Assembly: GCF_000702325.1 (NCBI RefSeq) | Contig: NZ_KL370891.1 | Location: 1,631,306 to 1,695,305, forward strand | Direction: 5' to 3' | Length of the DNA stretch: 64,000 bases | From: Thiomicrorhabdus sp. Milos-T2 | GTDB lineage: Bacteria; Pseudomonadota; Gammaproteobacteria; Thiomicrospirales; Thiomicrospiraceae | In this document: positions 1-8,852 of the stretch, one piece after another | How positions within the stretch are numbered: the first letter of the stretch is position 1 | Layout: each line of letters opens with the position of its first letter | Notes under the pieces: generated by a model | What the model saw: the letters and a program-made list of their open reading frames with translations, nothing else | Databases searched by the model: none | Told to the model about the DNA's origin: nothing | Program-made: the position numbers and the translations under genes

Positions 1-73
1 CACTTTGCTTTTGAGTTGAAACCGCTACGTCAAAGGTGTCTTTGCTGATGTCTATGCCGATGTATATTTTCAT
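1..73 (-). CDS. IS110-family transposase, N-terminal fragment (runs off window)
   Basis: Reading the minus strand from the ATG at 73-71 gives MKIYIGIDISKDTFDVAVST, followed by QKQS to the window edge. This is the typical start of an IS110-family DEDD transposase, in which the first catalytic Asp lies in the IGIDISK segment. The rest of the gene is outside the window, so its integrity cannot be judged. These enzymes excise and insert IS110 elements. The element's own non-coding end should lie just upstream on this strand (74 to about 360). Confidence 0.8.
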   Translation of the reverse strand, partial: MKIYIGIDISKDTFDVAVSTQKQS

Positions 74-366
74 GTTCGAAATACCTATTTTATGCTAGGA
101 TTTAATTTCGTTTAGTAAGTTCACACTATGGCTATACTAACCTTATGAATACAGGCTAGGAGTCTTGTCCTGCCTAAGATACCGTTCAGTTTATAGTGTG
201 TGGGGATAAAGGTCTTAATCTGATAACCTGGATCACTCTGGGTGTCATTGGCCTGGTAGCAAGATCTCTTTATCCCTTTACTAAGCGTCCTTAATAAATT
301 CTCCACTTCTGGAGAACACTTTCAACATATAAGGCCTGGTAGTTTTTATTTAAACCGCAAAGTTCT
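74..366 (-). other. Non-coding end of the IS110 element; candidate guide (bridge) RNA region
   Basis: About 290 bases between the transposase start and the next gene hold no convincing protein. A perfect 9-bp inverted repeat, GGGATAAAG (203-211) with CTTTATCCC (268-276), encloses about 56 bases, so transcripts of this stretch could form a stem with a large internal loop. In IS110 elements the region upstream of the transposase is known to encode a structured RNA that guides target choice, so this is where such an RNA would be. The exact element boundary is not visible. Partial copies of the window-wide palindrome (GGCCTGGTAG) occur near 250 and 333. Confidence 0.35.
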
Positions 367-1194
367 CTATTTAATGATTTTCTCTATATATTTAGCCACC
401 CCATCCTCTGCATTAGATTGAGCAATGGGTAAATCTGAAAGCAGTCTTTTCACTTGCTGACTGGCGTTCTCCATAACCACTCCATGCCCAACAAGTTGAA
501 GCATTTCAATATCATTCATACCATCTCCCAAAGCCATTACCTCGTTGGCTAAAATGCCACTTTGTTCTAAAATCATTTGTAAGGCATGGCCTTTAGAAAC
601 CCCGATATTCATCACTTCTAAATATTCAGGAGAGGTAAAGGTAATATAAAGCTTGCCCGCTAAATGTTCATTTAATAACGATTCTAAGCTTAATAAGCGG
701 CTATGTTCAGCTGTAAAGTAAATTTTGTCGATATGACTACAATCGATTGTAGAAAAATCCTGAATTTGGTACTCAAAACCAGACTCATGATGCATCGCTA
801 AAAGCTCTTCATGAGGTTCTTCAACTAACCATAAATCTTGCTGATAAAGATTGCGATGAATTCCAAAACCACTAGAGAGTTCAAGTACCGTTTTGACTAA
901 ATCAGCAGGCATATGATCTTCATATAACAACTCACCCTTTGCATTATGCACACGAGCACCATTTGATGTAATGAGATAGATATCCACGCCCAATTGCTGT
1001 GCAATTAAATACACATCTTGATAGTGCCGACCTGTGGCGATCATAAACTGCACATTTTTAGAGACTAAGGTTTGAACAGCATCAATTGTTTTTTGAGTTA
1101 CCTTATGCTCAAGATTCAATAAAGTACCATCAAGGTCTGAGACAACCAATTTTATGGGTAAATCAGTTACCCTGGAATACGTTAGTTTTTTCAT
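367..1194 (-). CDS. Cof-type HAD-IIB phosphatase
   Basis: 275-aa haloacid-dehalogenase hydrolase. Motif I is DLDGTLLN near residues 20-27 (nucleophile and acid/base Asp). Motif IV is GDGMNDIEML near 223-232. Length and the cap between the motifs fit the Cof/YidA (IIB) group, which dephosphorylates sugar phosphates, pyridoxal phosphate or flavin mononucleotide. The substrate cannot be read from sequence. It is probably cytosolic, with no signal peptide. The start at ATG 1194 leaves a typical short lead before motif I. One copy of the 12-bp palindrome lies 12 bases upstream of the start. Confidence 0.9.
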   Translation of the reverse strand: MKKLTYSRVTDLPIKLVVSDLDGTLLNLEHKVTQKTIDAVQTLVSKNVQFMIATGRHYQDVYLIAQQLGVDIYLITSNGARVHNAKGELLYEDHMPADLVKTVLELSSGFGIHRNLYQQDLWLVEEPHEELLAMHHESGFEYQIQDFSTIDCSHIDKIYFTAEHSRLLSLESLLNEHLAGKLYITFTSPEYLEVMNIGVSKGHALQMILEQSGILANEVMALGDGMNDIEMLQLVGHGVVMENASQQVKRLLSDLPIAQSNAEDGVAKYIEKIIK

Positions 1195-1205
1195 AATTTA
1201 ATGCT

Positions 1206-1217
1206 ACCAGGCCTGGT
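1206..1217. repeat. 12-bp iterated palindrome ACCAGGCCTGGT
   Basis: Exact copy, just upstream of the HAD phosphatase gene. It belongs to the window-wide family; see the finding on this palindrome. Confidence 0.85.
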
Positions 1218-1291
1218 TAAGCGTGAGAAGTGTCCGTTCGTTTTATACTAATCAGTCTTATACATTAGAACTTGTATAAAAAACTCGTATA

Positions 1292-1612
1292 TCAGGAACT
1301 CGTATTTTCAGTCGTTATTTCGGTTTTATCTGTACTCTTTATGTCAGCATCCTCAGCTGATACATCTTCATCAGATACATTTTCAGCAGGGTGTAATATT
1401 TCTATTAAACGTTCCACTTGACGAACACAACACCCACTGCCCTGACACGCATAAGTTAGGTTACTCACTTCCTCTAACGTCTTTGCCCCCTGTTTAATGG
1501 TGTCAATTACCTCTTGTTTAGTTACGTCATAACAAACACAGAGGTTTTTATCGAGATTTCTTGTCAATTCTCTTGGTAATTCTTTACTGGATTCTTTAGT
1601 CATAAAATACAT
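1292..1612 (-). CDS. BFD-like [2Fe-2S]-binding protein
   Basis: 106-aa protein whose residues about 24-72 match the BFD (bacterioferritin-associated ferredoxin-like) fold: CVC near the start of the domain and CQGSGCC near its end supply the four cysteines for a [2Fe-2S] cluster. The C-terminal 30 residues are acidic and Ser/Thr-rich and look disordered. Related small proteins release iron from bacterioferritin or act as ferredoxin modules. The partner here is unknown because no bacterioferritin gene is nearby. Two in-frame ATGs (1612 and 1603) are possible starts and neither has a strong ribosome site. Confidence 0.85.
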   Translation of the reverse strand: MYFMTKESSKELPRELTRNLDKNLCVCYDVTKQEVIDTIKQGAKTLEEVSNLTYACQGSGCCVRQVERLIEILHPAENVSDEDVSAEDADIKSTDKTEITTENTSS

Positions 1613-1747
1613 TCTGCCAAAAATAAACTATCAAGATAATTTCGCCTTACTACTATAAACCTAAATACTGTCAACCAAATTACTGTAAACCTAACTACTG
1701 TTAAACTTAATGGGTATATGTATTTTATGATTGATTAAACAAATCTT

Positions 1748-1973
1748 TTAACCACGAAGACACGAAAGCACGAAGACACGAAAGCACGAAGATTTCTAAT
1801 ATCTAATACCAACTTAAATTTAACCAATAACCAAACTAAACGTAATAAATTAGTCGCTTTTACACTTTACAAATGCAGAACTTATAGGCATGACTTAAGA
1901 TCGTTAGGCTATGATTTTCGAATCACTTTTATTTGTTTTTTCAATCTTCGTGCCTCTGTGTCTTCGTGGTTAA
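1748..1973. repeat. Inverted-repeat element with CACGAAGA tandem arms
   Basis: The left end TTAACCACGAAGACAC (1748-1763) is mirrored exactly by GTGTCTTCGTGGTTAA (1958-1973). A second inner pair, GCACGAAGAT (1784-1793) with ATCTTCGTGC (1944-1953), strengthens it. The left arm also contains a 16-base tandem repeat of the type CACGAAGACACGAAAG. The 150 bases between the arms show no gene. It resembles the dispersed CACGAAG repeats seen in many environmental bacteria, and it could be a small non-autonomous element. It lies in the otherwise empty 1613-2036 interval. Confidence 0.6.
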
Positions 1974-2036
1974 TTTTTACAATACTGGATAATCAATCAC
2001 AAAATACGGATACCCAACTTAATGAGTGGGTTATTG

Positions 2037-2945
2037 CTAATTTTTATGACGAAACGCTAGCTCTTGAGCCATTAAAAAACGTACAATATGGGCACTATCT
2101 TCTGAATGAATCTCTTCAAATTCAAAAGCTGTACGCATGGGTTCTTTTACCTTGCTTTTATTAGATTGATAGACGCAACGCGCTTTGGCAAAAACAAATT
2201 CATCATCCATTCTAAATAAAACACAAATTTTATCTGCGTCACCAAACGTTTTAGAGGTAAAAATCGCAAAACCACCTTCACCTAAATTAACTTTTTCTAT
2301 AGGCCACTTTTCATAATCTGAAATTTTTTCATAAGCCTGTTTTAACTTAATAATAAGTTTTTCATAATGATTTAGCTTACTAACTAAAAGCGTAATAACT
2401 CGAGCTAACCAATTACCTTTTTTAGCCAACTCAGGTAAACCTTTTATGTAATTCTCAAGCTTTAGGGGCTTTAACAAAGGCTTATGATACATAAAAACAT
2501 TACCGCGAACACTATGTTCTATCACATCAATTAGTTCAGCGATGTACTCATCAACTCTAATAAAATAAGCTTTAAGTAACGGAAAAACCTTTGATGATTC
2601 TTTTACTTCAGGTAAGACTATTCGATGGTTTTGCTCTTTTTTATCATCTAATTGCGTAAGTTTAGAATGTTCGACGCCTTCTAATATTAAATCGAGTAGC
2701 CAAACCATAAAATCCAGTTTGTGATTTAAGCCTTCAAAAATTTTAACGCTGCCATTTTGTATATGCTTACTATCTTCAAACAAATTATTAAGTTGCTGAG
2801 TTTCTAAAGTAATGAGTTTAAGCTCTTGAGTGGTAAGCAATTGATTTCTTGTAACTTGAAAGCAGCAGCCTTTATTATCTAAAGGCTCAATAAAGTAGGG
2901 TAAACTCACATCAAAACGAAAAAACTGTCTTTTTTCAGCGCTCAC
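2037..2945 (-). CDS. PilZ-like protein with a large helical insertion
   Basis: 302 aa. The N-terminus carries RQFFR (residues 6-10), which fits the RxxxR c-di-GMP-binding signature of PilZ domains. The second PilZ element appears only at residues 220-225, as NLGEGG, where the family usually has D/NxSxxG about 30 residues later; the Ser position is Gly here. The roughly 200 residues between are mostly helical. A split PilZ domain with an inserted helical bundle is the simplest reading, and c-di-GMP binding is inferred only. It lies 39 bases behind a Cache sensor gene on the same strand and is probably co-transcribed with it. Confidence 0.65.
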   Translation of the reverse strand: MSAEKRQFFRFDVSLPYFIEPLDNKGCCFQVTRNQLLTTQELKLITLETQQLNNLFEDSKHIQNGSVKIFEGLNHKLDFMVWLLDLILEGVEHSKLTQLDDKKEQNHRIVLPEVKESSKVFPLLKAYFIRVDEYIAELIDVIEHSVRGNVFMYHKPLLKPLKLENYIKGLPELAKKGNWLARVITLLVSKLNHYEKLIIKLKQAYEKISDYEKWPIEKVNLGEGGFAIFTSKTFGDADKICVLFRMDDEFVFAKARCVYQSNKSKVKEPMRTAFEFEEIHSEDSAHIVRFLMAQELAFRHKN

Positions 2946-2984
2946 TTGACCCCCTTTAAATTTATTGAATTACAACACTTCTAG

Positions 2985-4256
2985 TTATTGCTTGTGTTCT
3001 TTATTTGAAGCCTCAATTTGTTCAAGCAATTTATTCTCTAACTCAATATTAAGGTCTTTTAATTCATTATTTGAAATCACAAGGTCTTCTTGATATTGCG
3101 ACAACATTCTATAAAAGACAAGTGAAATAATTGAAGAAATTAAAATTGAAATCAATACTCCTAACCATGTCAATGTATTGATATGTCTAACTTTTTGATT
3201 ATGTTGATTGCTCAGTCTTTGCTCTTGCACCCCGTAACCATTGGCTAATGAATTTGGGTAAAAACCACTTCCAATAATCCAATCGCTTCCTGGTACGCTC
3301 TTAACATAAGCCAATTTAGAATCTAACCTGCCTGTTGTAGGATTTATCCAATTATAAGGTAAAAAATCAACCGAGGTGCTTTGACTCGCTCTAACCATTG
3401 ATTGATAAAGTTTACGTAAATTAGAATCTTGCATTTCAAAAATGTTTTTACCAACCATATCTGGCCTAGCAAAATTAAGTAATAAATTGCCTTGTGTATC
3501 TATCACAAAGAAATAATCAGGTTCACCTTTACTTATTTGATTAATCGCTTCTAGCAACATTCTGTTCGTTAACTTTGTTGCTGTATCTAAATATTCGCCC
3601 GACCCTAAATACCAATCATAAATACCAAAGTTTTTAACATAGGCTAACTGTTTAAACTGTTTATCTATTGGCTCATTTGGCTTTGTAAACGTATCCCACA
3701 AAAACCCCTGTCCCTGGCTTTTGGCAATTGCGATTTCTTCTTTAATTACTTTTCTACCCGTGGCATCTTCAAAGTCAATAATAGACTTGCCTTCCAAGTG
3801 ACGCAGATAACTTGGCGCTAATTGAAATTTACCATCAAAATCTAAAATCCATATAAAACTTTCTCCACCATTCCAAACCAAAGTTCTTAAGCTTTGAATA
3901 ATCAACTTTTTTAAATCATCTTCGCCCATTGTATTTTTATACTGATTATAGAGCCCAATAGCTATTTTCTGTGCATCATCAACCCTACGTTTAATACGAG
4001 CATGTAATTTTTGGTCAATGATTGACTGGCGATAAGAAACCAAATTAACCATATTATTTACCTTAGAACGAATACGTGATTTTTCCGTCTCTAAGAAATC
4101 TTGGCTAATTTGCTTCATGGCTAATTCATAAGATGCCTTTTCTGCATCCACAATAAAAGAGGCAATAATAAACACCAAAACAGGTATTAAAACAACCGGT
4201 CCTAATGCCAAAATTTGAATGAGGTTTTTTTTATTTTTCAACTTTTGTATCCACAA
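2985..4256 (-). CDS. Membrane Cache-domain sensor without an output domain
   Basis: 423 aa. A first membrane helix (about 12-36) is followed by a long periplasmic part with Cache features (GGESFIWILDFDGK, WYLGSGEYLD, then a second unit ending in WIIGSGFYP). A second helix lies at about 364-386, and a short cytoplasmic coiled coil ends the protein (SNNELKDLNIELENK). Such sensors normally continue into GGDEF, MCP or kinase domains; here the protein stops after about 40 cytoplasmic residues. It could signal through a partner, and the PilZ-like protein immediately downstream is the obvious candidate. The ligand is unknown. Confidence 0.75.
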   Translation of the reverse strand: MWIQKLKNKKNLIQILALGPVVLIPVLVFIIASFIVDAEKASYELAMKQISQDFLETEKSRIRSKVNNMVNLVSYRQSIIDQKLHARIKRRVDDAQKIAIGLYNQYKNTMGEDDLKKLIIQSLRTLVWNGGESFIWILDFDGKFQLAPSYLRHLEGKSIIDFEDATGRKVIKEEIAIAKSQGQGFLWDTFTKPNEPIDKQFKQLAYVKNFGIYDWYLGSGEYLDTATKLTNRMLLEAINQISKGEPDYFFVIDTQGNLLLNFARPDMVGKNIFEMQDSNLRKLYQSMVRASQSTSVDFLPYNWINPTTGRLDSKLAYVKSVPGSDWIIGSGFYPNSLANGYGVQEQRLSNQHNQKVRHINTLTWLGVLISILISSIISLVFYRMLSQYQEDLVISNNELKDLNIELENKLLEQIEASNKEHKQ

Positions 4257-4316
4257 AATTCACTAAACTCAATTAAGCCACAATATACAATTAAAATCAT
4301 CTCATTAGAGTACGAT

Positions 4317-4346
4317 TTTCAAAAAAAAAGCACCCGAAGGTGCTCT
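4317..4346 (-). terminator. Terminator of the SulP gene
   Basis: Hairpin AGCACC-CGAA-GGTGCT at 4329-4344, followed on the minus strand by a run of T (the A tract at 4320-4328). It lies about 30 bases after the stop of the transporter gene. Confidence 0.85.
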
Positions 4347-4373
4347 CTTTACTTACGTTAGCCTAAATATATC

Positions 4374-5966
4374 TTAAGCCTCTTCTTTACCACTTATAGA
4401 AACATGGTAATGAGGGTCTTCTGAAACATTTACCTCTATCAAATCTTTCGCACTTTCCAACAATTTTTGGCACTCAGGGCTTAAATGTTTAAGTGTTAAT
4501 TTTTTACCTACAGCTAAATACTTTTTTGTTAATCCATCTATCGCTTCAATTCCTGTATGGTCATAGACACGAGAATGTTTAAAGTCAATTTTTACACAGT
4601 CAGGATCATTTTTAGGGTCAAAACTATCCACAAAGTTTTTAGCCGATGCAAAGAACAGAGGACCTTGAACTTTATAGGTTTTAATGACTTTGCCATTAAC
4701 CTCATCAGTGGTTTCTTGCAACATAATACGCTGTGCGTGTTGCCAAGCAAAGACCAATGCAGAAACAATAACTCCTGCAATTACAGCAACAGCAAGGTCA
4801 AACATAACCGTTAATACCGTCACTAAAACCATAATAAAGGTATCTGCTTTAGACATACCGCGCATAATGTTCCAACTAGACCAATTAAACGTAGCAATAA
4901 CCACAAAAAACATCAACCCTACCAGCGCCCCGATGGGAACCATTTCAATCCAAGACGAAGCAATTAATACAATCATTAATAAAACTAAAGCAGCTGTAAT
5001 ACCTGACCAACGACCGGTTCCACCAGAATTCACATTAATCATTGATTGACCAATCAAGGCACAGCCACCCATCGTTCCAAACGTACCAGCAGTGCAGTTT
5101 GCCGCACCTAACGCAATACACTCTTTATTCGCTTTACCACGAGTTTCGGTAATATCATCAATTAAGGTCATCGTTAACAACGACTCAACCGAACCTATAA
5201 TCGTTAAAATCACAGCATAAGGAAGAACAATCCACAGAGTCTCTAAAGACCAAAACCCTTCAGGTAACGCAGTAAACCAACTTAATCCTTGAAAACCACC
5301 CTCAACACCATCACCGTAAACCAGAGATTCTAAAGTACCTGAAACGGAAGCCTTATCTCCAACCGTAATGGCATTGATGTCAAAGAAAATAACCACTAAT
5401 GAGACCAATACAATGGCCGCTAATGCAGAGGGAATGGCTTTGGTAATTTTAGGTAATAAATAGATAATTGCCAGGGTTGCCGCAATAATCACAATCATGA
5501 TGTTTAAGGTATCACCACTTAACCAATTACCTGAAGCATCTTTAAACTGAGTAAACTGCGCAAATAAAATAATAAGCGCTAAACCATTAACAAACCCAAG
5601 CATAACCGGGCTTGGCACCATGCGTATAAATCGCCCCCACTTCATCACACCAATAAATATTTGAAACACGCCCATCATAATGACTGCCAAAAATAAGAAG
5701 CTAGCACCATGCTCCATAACTAAATGCATCATAACGACCGCAAGTGAACCTGCCGCGGCAGAAACCATGCCAGGACGGCCACCAAAAATAGCCGTAATCA
5801 TTCCCACAATAATAGCGGCATATAACCCCACTAATGGATGAACACCGGCTACAAAAGCAAAGGCAACCGCTTCAGGCACTAATGCTAAAGCAACGGTAAT
5901 ACCTGACAAAGTGTCATTTTTATAAGTTCGCCAATGAAATGGCTGTTCTGGCTTGGTATGATTCAT
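4374..5966 (-). CDS. SulP-family anion transporter (probable bicarbonate uptake)
   Basis: 530-aa SulP permease. It has about ten to twelve hydrophobic helices beginning with the conserved ALVPEAVAFAFVAGVHPLVGLYAA segment, the motif GSVESLLTM, and a C-terminal STAS domain (about 435-520, with DHTGIEAIDGL). The family exchanges or imports sulfate, bicarbonate and similar anions. In autotrophic Thiomicrospira relatives SulP proteins are implicated in dissolved inorganic carbon uptake, which together with a secreted carbonic anhydrase in this window suggests bicarbonate. The start at ATG 5966 is fixed by TAGGAG seven bases upstream; a longer reading to 6032 has no such site. Confidence 0.85.
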   Translation of the reverse strand: MNHTKPEQPFHWRTYKNDTLSGITVALALVPEAVAFAFVAGVHPLVGLYAAIIVGMITAIFGGRPGMVSAAAGSLAVVMMHLVMEHGASFLFLAVIMMGVFQIFIGVMKWGRFIRMVPSPVMLGFVNGLALIILFAQFTQFKDASGNWLSGDTLNIMIVIIAATLAIIYLLPKITKAIPSALAAIVLVSLVVIFFDINAITVGDKASVSGTLESLVYGDGVEGGFQGLSWFTALPEGFWSLETLWIVLPYAVILTIIGSVESLLTMTLIDDITETRGKANKECIALGAANCTAGTFGTMGGCALIGQSMINVNSGGTGRWSGITAALVLLMIVLIASSWIEMVPIGALVGLMFFVVIATFNWSSWNIMRGMSKADTFIMVLVTVLTVMFDLAVAVIAGVIVSALVFAWQHAQRIMLQETTDEVNGKVIKTYKVQGPLFFASAKNFVDSFDPKNDPDCVKIDFKHSRVYDHTGIEAIDGLTKKYLAVGKKLTLKHLSPECQKLLESAKDLIEVNVSEDPHYHVSISGKEEA

Positions 5967-6081
5967 AAAAGCTCCTAAACTTGAAAGAGTGCAAATTCTA
6001 ACAAAAACGCAGTACAATTGTGGGATATTCAATACCTTAGTTACCCCAACGTACTTTTAAGACAAACATAGGAAAATATTT

Positions 6082-6237
6082 ATGTGGATTCACCATATTG
6101 GCGAAATTGCCATAGGATTTTTTGTATTACTTATTTTGATTCACTTTGGCTTACATTTTCTTTTTAAATATCAAAAGATGAAAAAAAATAAACAAAACGC
6201 AAATAAAGTTAAAGAATCTTCAATACCTTCCGATTAG
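6082..6237 (+). CDS. Small membrane protein, 51 aa
   Basis: Starts MWIHHIGEIAIGFFVLLILI. One strongly hydrophobic helix (about 6-28) is followed by a Lys/Asn-rich cytoplasmic tail ending SSIPSD. AGGAAAA lies about 7 bases upstream. It is transcribed away from the SulP gene and ends in a strong hairpin at 6251-6288. No family recognised. Confidence 0.6.
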   Translation: MWIHHIGEIAIGFFVLLILIHFGLHFLFKYQKMKKNKQNANKVKESSIPSD

Positions 6238-6250
6238 CCAAATACAACAA

Positions 6251-6288
6251 AAAAGCCCAACCTACCAGGCCTGGTAGGTTGGGCTTTT
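6251..6288. terminator. Bidirectional terminator built on the iterated palindrome
   Basis: A perfect 19-bp inverted repeat without a spacer, from AAAAGCCCAACC to GGTTGGGCTTTT, with ACCAGGCCTGGT (6264-6275) at its centre. T tracts follow on both strands. It separates the convergent 51-aa gene and ppnP and would serve both. Confidence 0.8.
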
Positions 6289-6312
6289 AATGTGTAAATT
6301 GGCTAATACTAA

Positions 6313-6627
6313 TTAAGCGGTATATGAACAGCAGTAATCCGCAATAGAATTCACTTTAATTCCAAACTTTGAGTTTGCAGGTACATCAAAACTCGTTCCA
6401 TTTGGAATCGCTTTCCACTCTGTTTCACCAGGTAATAAAACTTCTACATCACCTGATGCCATTTCCATATTTTCAGCTAACTCAGTACCAAACTCATATT
6501 CGCCAGGCATCATAATACCCAGTGTTTTTTTGCTACCATCTGCAAAAATAACAGTGCGGCTAGTTACCTTGCCATCAAAGTATACAGAAGCTTCTTTTAA
6601 AACCGTTACATTTTCAAACTTAGACAT
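6313..6627 (-). CDS. ppnP: Pyrimidine/purine nucleoside phosphorylase PpnP
   Basis: 104-aa cupin-like protein of the PpnP (YaiE, DUF1255) family, covering the whole family length. The conserved [13 protein letters not shown] segment and the W-K-A-I-P-x-G-x-S-F region are present. The family phosphorolyses several nucleosides to the free base and ribose 1-phosphate in the cytosol. It stands alone between a terminator and the DUF2721/gloA pair. Confidence 0.9.
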   Translation of the reverse strand: MSKFENVTVLKEASVYFDGKVTSRTVIFADGSKKTLGIMMPGEYEFGTELAENMEMASGDVEVLLPGETEWKAIPNGTSFDVPANSKFGIKVNSIADYCCSYTA

Positions 6628-6679
6628 CTTATTTCCTTTTCCAAAACCTGTTATACAAAATTTTTGGCGTATTTTACAT

Positions 6680-7171
6680 CTATTTGTCTTGAGCTCTTTG
6701 CATAAAATACGTTGCCATAAATATTTCTCTAATAAATAAGCTCAATGATGCCATGAAAGCGCCCATTCCTAGAATGAAAAGAGAAGCTATCAACAGCCCT
6801 CCATCAAATTCAAAAAATGAACTTAGAAAAAGAATCATAATCACAGAAGCCACTAATAAACCTGTCAAAATGCAAAACAAAATCGCTGCATTCATATTCT
6901 TGGCTCTTATCTGCAAATAATGCCTTTGTCTTTTTAACGATGTCGACGTTTCAGCAGATATATCACTCCCTCTTCTATTCTGTCCTTCATCACTCACAGC
7001 TTGATTAATTTTAATGTTCAATCTCTCAATACGATCAGTAATTCGAGCCAATCGCTGTGACAGAACCCCTAAAATTGCTCCAACGCCTGCAATTAAAAAA
7101 ACTGGCGCAACTGAGAGTTGAATTAAATGAGATACGGTATTAACTGCGGTATCTTCAATTGGAAACATCAT
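6680..7171 (-). CDS. DUF2721 membrane protein
   Basis: 163 aa from [11 protein letters not shown] first hydrophobic segment lies at about 18-38 ([20 protein letters not shown]), then the charged helix [16 protein letters not shown], then two close membrane helices at about 95-140. This arrangement fits the DUF2721 family, whose function is unknown. The ATG at 7171 follows AAGG by about 8 bases and lies 16 bases behind the gloA stop, so the two genes are probably co-transcribed. A longer in-frame reading back to 7273 would overlap gloA and has no support. Confidence 0.8.
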   Translation of the reverse strand: MMFPIEDTAVNTVSHLIQLSVAPVFLIAGVGAILGVLSQRLARITDRIERLNIKINQAVSDEGQNRRGSDISAETSTSLKRQRHYLQIRAKNMNAAILFCILTGLLVASVIMILFLSSFFEFDGGLLIASLFILGMGAFMASLSLFIREIFMATYFMQRAQDK

Positions 7172-7187
7172 ATAAAAGGCCTTGTTA

Positions 7188-7583
7188 CTATTTACGAATA
7201 TGGTTTTCGCCAATAAATTCAATTTGGTAACCATCTGGGTCTTCGGCAAACGCAATGATGGTTGTGCCTGCATTCATTGGCCCTGCTTCACGAATAATTT
7301 TACCACCACCCGCTTTTACTGCTTCTGCCGCTTTGTAAACATCAGGCACTTCCACTGCAATATGACCATAAGCATTCCCCAAGTCATAACGGTCTGTACC
7401 CCAGTTATAAGTAAGCTCTAAAACGGTATTTTCTTCTTCATTGCCATAACCTAAAAACGCCAATGTGAACTCTCCTTGTGGATATTCTTTCTGGCGTAAC
7501 AGCTGCATCCCCATTACTTTGGTATAAAATTCGATTGATTTTTGTAAGTTGCCGACTCTTAACATAGTGTGTAATAAACGCAT
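7188..7583 (-). CDS. gloA: Lactoylglutathione lyase (glyoxalase I)
   Basis: 131 aa, full length for glyoxalase I. All four metal ligands of the bacterial Ni-type enzyme are in the expected places: H5, E56, H74 and E122. It converts the hemithioacetal of methylglyoxal and glutathione to S-lactoylglutathione in the cytosol. The start at 7583 has GAGGTAA a few bases upstream. First gene of a probable pair with the DUF2721 gene. Confidence 0.95.
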   Translation of the reverse strand: MRLLHTMLRVGNLQKSIEFYTKVMGMQLLRQKEYPQGEFTLAFLGYGNEEENTVLELTYNWGTDRYDLGNAYGHIAVEVPDVYKAAEAVKAGGGKIIREAGPMNAGTTIIAFAEDPDGYQIEFIGENHIRK

Positions 7584-7626
7584 AGTGCTTACCTCTTATT
7601 CAATTTTGATTAGTTCGTTATTGTAT

Positions 7627-8772
7627 TCATTTTGTCCAGCGCCAAGCAATCATAAATGCAAATACCGCCATAATGGTACTTAAACCATAGGCGAATTCCG
7701 CACCACCGGCTGTCCAACTGTAACCTGCTAGCAGCATACCTAAAGCGCCGCCTAAGCCGTGGCTGGAAGCGGCAAATATGGCTTGGCCTTTACCATGGTT
7801 TTTGCCTTTAAAATAGGTATCAATTAAATAGATAGCCGCGGCATGAAATAATCCAAAGCTCGCCGCATGTAACAATTGAGCCAATAACATCCAAAATACA
7901 GAGTCTGCCAAGTTACCAATTAAAAGCCAACGTAAAATAGTTAAAGCAATACTGACTAAAATTAAAAACCGTACAGCATAGTTTCTAAATAACTGACTCA
8001 TCCAAAAGAATACCGCAATCTCAGCCAAAACTCCTAACGCCCACAACAGTGAAATTGTAGTTTTATCATATCCTAATGCCGATAATTGAATCGTATAAAA
8101 CGCATAATAGGCACCATGAGAAAGCTGCACTAAAAAACTTACCACAAGTAAACTGGCGACTTCTGGACGTTTTAAAATAGTCATAAAATCATGACTAACA
8201 CCCTCTTCATGAATACGTTTTCCATCTTTTACAAGATAACTACTTCCCCAGACAATCAGTAAAATAAACACTAAATCAATCGGTACTAAGCCAACACTAA
8301 AATGCTCAATTTGCCAGCCTATGGCAACCACAGCGGCAATAAATCCAATTGAACCCCAAAGGCGAATTTGACCATAGCGATGCTTCTCATCTCCTAAACA
8401 TTGAAAAGTATAGGATTCAAACTGCGGTAAAGAGGAATGCCAAAAGAAACTGAACACCATTAAGGTTAAAAACACCGCCCAATAGTTTTCAAAATAGATA
8501 AGACCCATTGATGCCAAAGCAGCCAGTGCCGTAGCAAGGCGCACCCAAAAAATAGAACGACCACTTCTATCTGCCAACCACCCCCAAATATTCGGAGCAA
8601 CCACTTTGGTAAACATCATAATGCCAAGTAATTGTCCAATTTCAATCGCCGAGAATGATAAAGATTGTAGATATAAACCCATGTAAGGAACGGTGGTTCC
8701 TAACACAGCAAAATACAAAAAATAATGCAGAGAAAGCTTTTTATACGCAGTTTGATATGAACAATCTTTCAT
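7627..8772 (-). CDS. MFS transporter of the 3-phenylpropionate/HcaT-like group
   Basis: 381 aa with about 12 membrane helices. The first loop contains GWLADRSGR (the MFS loop 2-3 signature), and the segment HSSLPQFESYTFQCLG is typical of the MFS_1-like / HcaT group. The substrate is unknown, since no aromatic catabolism genes lie nearby. The start at ATG 8772 places the first helix normally. The weak ribosome site AAGG overlaps a half copy of the GAGACCTTTG mobile-element end just upstream. A reading to 8853 would add a poorly hydrophobic leader. Confidence 0.8.
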   Translation of the reverse strand: MKDCSYQTAYKKLSLHYFLYFAVLGTTVPYMGLYLQSLSFSAIEIGQLLGIMMFTKVVAPNIWGWLADRSGRSIFWVRLATALAALASMGLIYFENYWAVFLTLMVFSFFWHSSLPQFESYTFQCLGDEKHRYGQIRLWGSIGFIAAVVAIGWQIEHFSVGLVPIDLVFILLIVWGSSYLVKDGKRIHEEGVSHDFMTILKRPEVASLLVVSFLVQLSHGAYYAFYTIQLSALGYDKTTISLLWALGVLAEIAVFFWMSQLFRNYAVRFLILVSIALTILRWLLIGNLADSVFWMLLAQLLHAASFGLFHAAAIYLIDTYFKGKNHGKGQAIFAASSHGLGGALGMLLAGYSWTAGGAEFAYGLSTIMAVFAFMIAWRWTK

Positions 8773-8852
8773 AAATAAGAGACCTTTGTACCCAAGGGCG
8801 TAAACACGAGATAGAAGCTTAAGAAAATGAACGCTCGTAAAAGAATATAACA

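Noticed and set aside
121-306. 61-aa minus-strand open frame near the IS110 end
   Set aside because: No ribosome site, odd composition, and it lies in the non-coding end of the IS element.
1751-1795. CACGAAGA tandem repeats as a CRISPR array
   Set aside because: Units are contiguous without spacers, only about two copies, and no cas genes are present.
1958-2164. 68-aa plus-strand frame
   Set aside because: Begins inside the CACGAAGA inverted repeat and overlaps the PilZ-like gene antisense.
7182-7421. 79-aa plus-strand frame
   Set aside because: Antisense to gloA; Cys/Phe-rich shadow composition.
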